Assembly: GCA_003695725.1 (NCBI GenBank)
Contig: RFHX01000081.1
Coordinates: forward strand, 1 to 8,420
Source of the DNA: J061 sp003695725 [NCBI: Candidatus Schekmanbacteria bacterium]
GTDB lineage: Bacteria > Schekmanbacteria > GWA2-38-11
Direction: 5' to 3'
Length of the DNA: 8,420 bases
Position 1 is the stretch's first letter. Each line of letters opens with the position of its first letter. Below the pieces are notes generated by a model. That model ran no database searches. It was not told the DNA's origin and worked only from the letters and a program-made list of their open reading frames with translations. Shown here in pieces: positions 7,656 through 8,420 of this stretch. The translations under genes were made by a program, and so were the position numbers.

Positions 7656-8420
7656 TCAATTAATCCTTAAATCCTTTTCTTTAACGAAACCTCTTACAGG
7701 TCCAAGTACAACAGCTGAAACTTTTTCAGGCTTATATATCAGCTTCATCAATTCCTGCAACTGTTTAGACGAAACAGATTCAATTTCAGCTAAAATTTGA
7801 TCAAGTGTAAAAAATTTTCCAAAAAAGATTTGCTGTTTAGCAGTTTTTATCATTCTGCTGTTCATACTTTCAAGCGAAAGCATATAACTTCCTTTCAAGC
7901 TCTCTTTGGCAATAGCAAGTTCTTCTTCGGTAACGCTTTTTTCTGTCAATTTTCCACACTCTTCGATAATAAGCCGATATATCTCTGACACATTTTCAGG
8001 ACTTGAAGCAGAATAGATACCAACAATCCCACAATCCACAAAAGAAAAATAAAAAGAATAGATATTATACGCCAATCCACATTCTTCCCTGATTTTTTGA
8101 AATAACCGCGAACTTATACTTCCTCCAAGAATAATATTCAAAAGATATTTTGCATACCTGTATTTGCTTACCTGTTTTATTCCCGGAAAGCCTACGCATA
8201 AATGCGCTTGTTCAAGTTTTTTTTGTTTCAGTAAAATATTGCTGTTGTATACAGGTTTCTTCCTCTCAGGCTCCTGTTTCCCTTTTTTTCTATCAGGGAA
8301 GCTAAAGTATTTTTCTGCTAACTCTACCAACTGCTTTTTATCAAAATTTCCTGCAACAGAAATCGTCATCATTGAAGGTATATAATATTTCTTAAAAAGT
8401 CTTTTTATATTTTCATTGTC
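7656..8420 (-). CDS. M16 family (pitrilysin/insulinase-like) zinc peptidase homologue, N-terminus outside window
   Basis: The frame is open through the right edge: 16 codons ahead of the Met at 8372 encode DNENIKRLFKKYYIPS. They join onto MMTISVAGNFDKKQLVELAEKYF, the strand and helix that close the first M16 domain. That Met is therefore not the start. The visible 254 residues hold the end of the N-terminal domain and the C-terminal M16 domain. The latter has HLCVGFPG and LGGSISSRLFQKIREECGLAYNIYS (about 98-122), with the conserved Arg and Tyr that contact substrate across the clamshell. The zinc motif HxxEH should lie in the missing N-terminal part, so activity cannot be judged. Family members of this kind are about 400-430 aa, so roughly 60% is visible. 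Stop TGA, then 22 nt to purB. Its substrate and any link to purine synthesis are unknown; cotranscription is inferred from spacing. Confidence 0.92.
   Translation of the reverse strand, partial: DNENIKRLFKKYYIPSMMTISVAGNFDKKQLVELAEKYFSFPDRKKGKQEPERKKPVYNSNILLKQKKLEQAHLCVGFPGIKQVSKYRYAKYLLNIILGGSISSRLFQKIREECGLAYNIYSFYFSFVDCGIVGIYSASSPENVSEIYRLIIEECGKLTEKSVTEEELAIAKESLKGSYMLSLESMNSRMIKTAKQQIFFGKFFTLDQILAEIESVSSKQLQELMKLIYKPEKVSAVVLGPVRGFVKEKDLRIN

Larger units (their letters stand above)
820..8420 (-). other. Probable polycistronic unit: M16 peptidase-purB-purS-purC-purQ-purL-purF
   Basis: Seven same-strand genes follow one another with gaps of 22, 30, -4, 9, 1 and about -14 nt. No terminator-like hairpin or promoter-like sequence was found in any gap. 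The unit supplies PurF, the complete three-subunit FGAM synthase, SAICAR synthase and adenylosuccinate lyase. purD, purN, purM, purE/purK and purH are absent. The promoter and any purine-sensing element (PurR operator or purine riboswitch) would have to lie right of the window. Confidence 0.8.

Noticed and set aside
1-8420. Search for tRNA or rRNA genes, CRISPR repeats, transposase genes, att-like direct repeats, riboswitch leaders and defence-type genes
   Set aside because: None seen. Nearly every base belongs to a conserved housekeeping gene, and the six gaps or overlaps are each 30 nt or less. The window does not support a novel-system claim.

Overview
This is an AT-rich bacterial segment (GC roughly in the high 30s percent, judged by eye). 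It is almost entirely protein-coding. A compact purine-biosynthesis gene cluster dominates it and reads right to left on the minus strand. In order of transcription the genes are the 3' part of an M16-family zinc peptidase homologue (7656-8420, running off the right edge), purB (6341-7633), purS (6062-6310), purC (5148-6065), purQ (4449-5138), purL (2216-4447) and purF (820-2229, possibly from 2283). A plus-strand gene for a YihY/BrkB (UPF0761) six-helix membrane protein enters from the left edge and ends at 804, converging on purF with only 15 bp between the stop codons.

The pur genes cover the PRPP amidotransferase step (PurF), the three-subunit FGAM synthase (PurS, PurQ and the small form of PurL), SAICAR synthase (PurC) and adenylosuccinate lyase (PurB). 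PurB acts both directly after PurC and in the last step to AMP. Genes for the other steps (purD, purN, purM, purE/purK, purH) are not here. Because purF is the last gene before a convergent neighbour, they are not downstream in this unit and must lie upstream or elsewhere. Junctions are tight: 22 nt (M16-purB), 30 nt (purB-purS), a 4-nt ATGA overlap (purS-purC), 9 nt (purC-purQ), 1 nt (purQ-purL) and a probable 14-nt overlap (purL-purF). This suggests one polycistronic mRNA with translational coupling. The promoter and any purine-responsive control element would lie beyond the right edge.

The organism is a bacterium using Shine-Dalgarno initiation, with some GTG and TTG starts. PurF carries the processed-Cys and four-Cys [4Fe-4S] pattern of the Bacillus type, FGAM synthase is split into PurS, PurQ and PurL, and PurC is the long (about 300 aa) form. 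This argues against an enterobacterium-like source, but I cannot name the phylum. All catalytic residues I could check are intact and I see no frameshifts, mobile elements, RNA genes, CRISPR arrays or riboswitches. I found no convincing undescribed system. The points worth a second look are the purF start and propeptide, the gene order, the peptidase at the head of the visible cluster, and the nearly absent convergent spacer.
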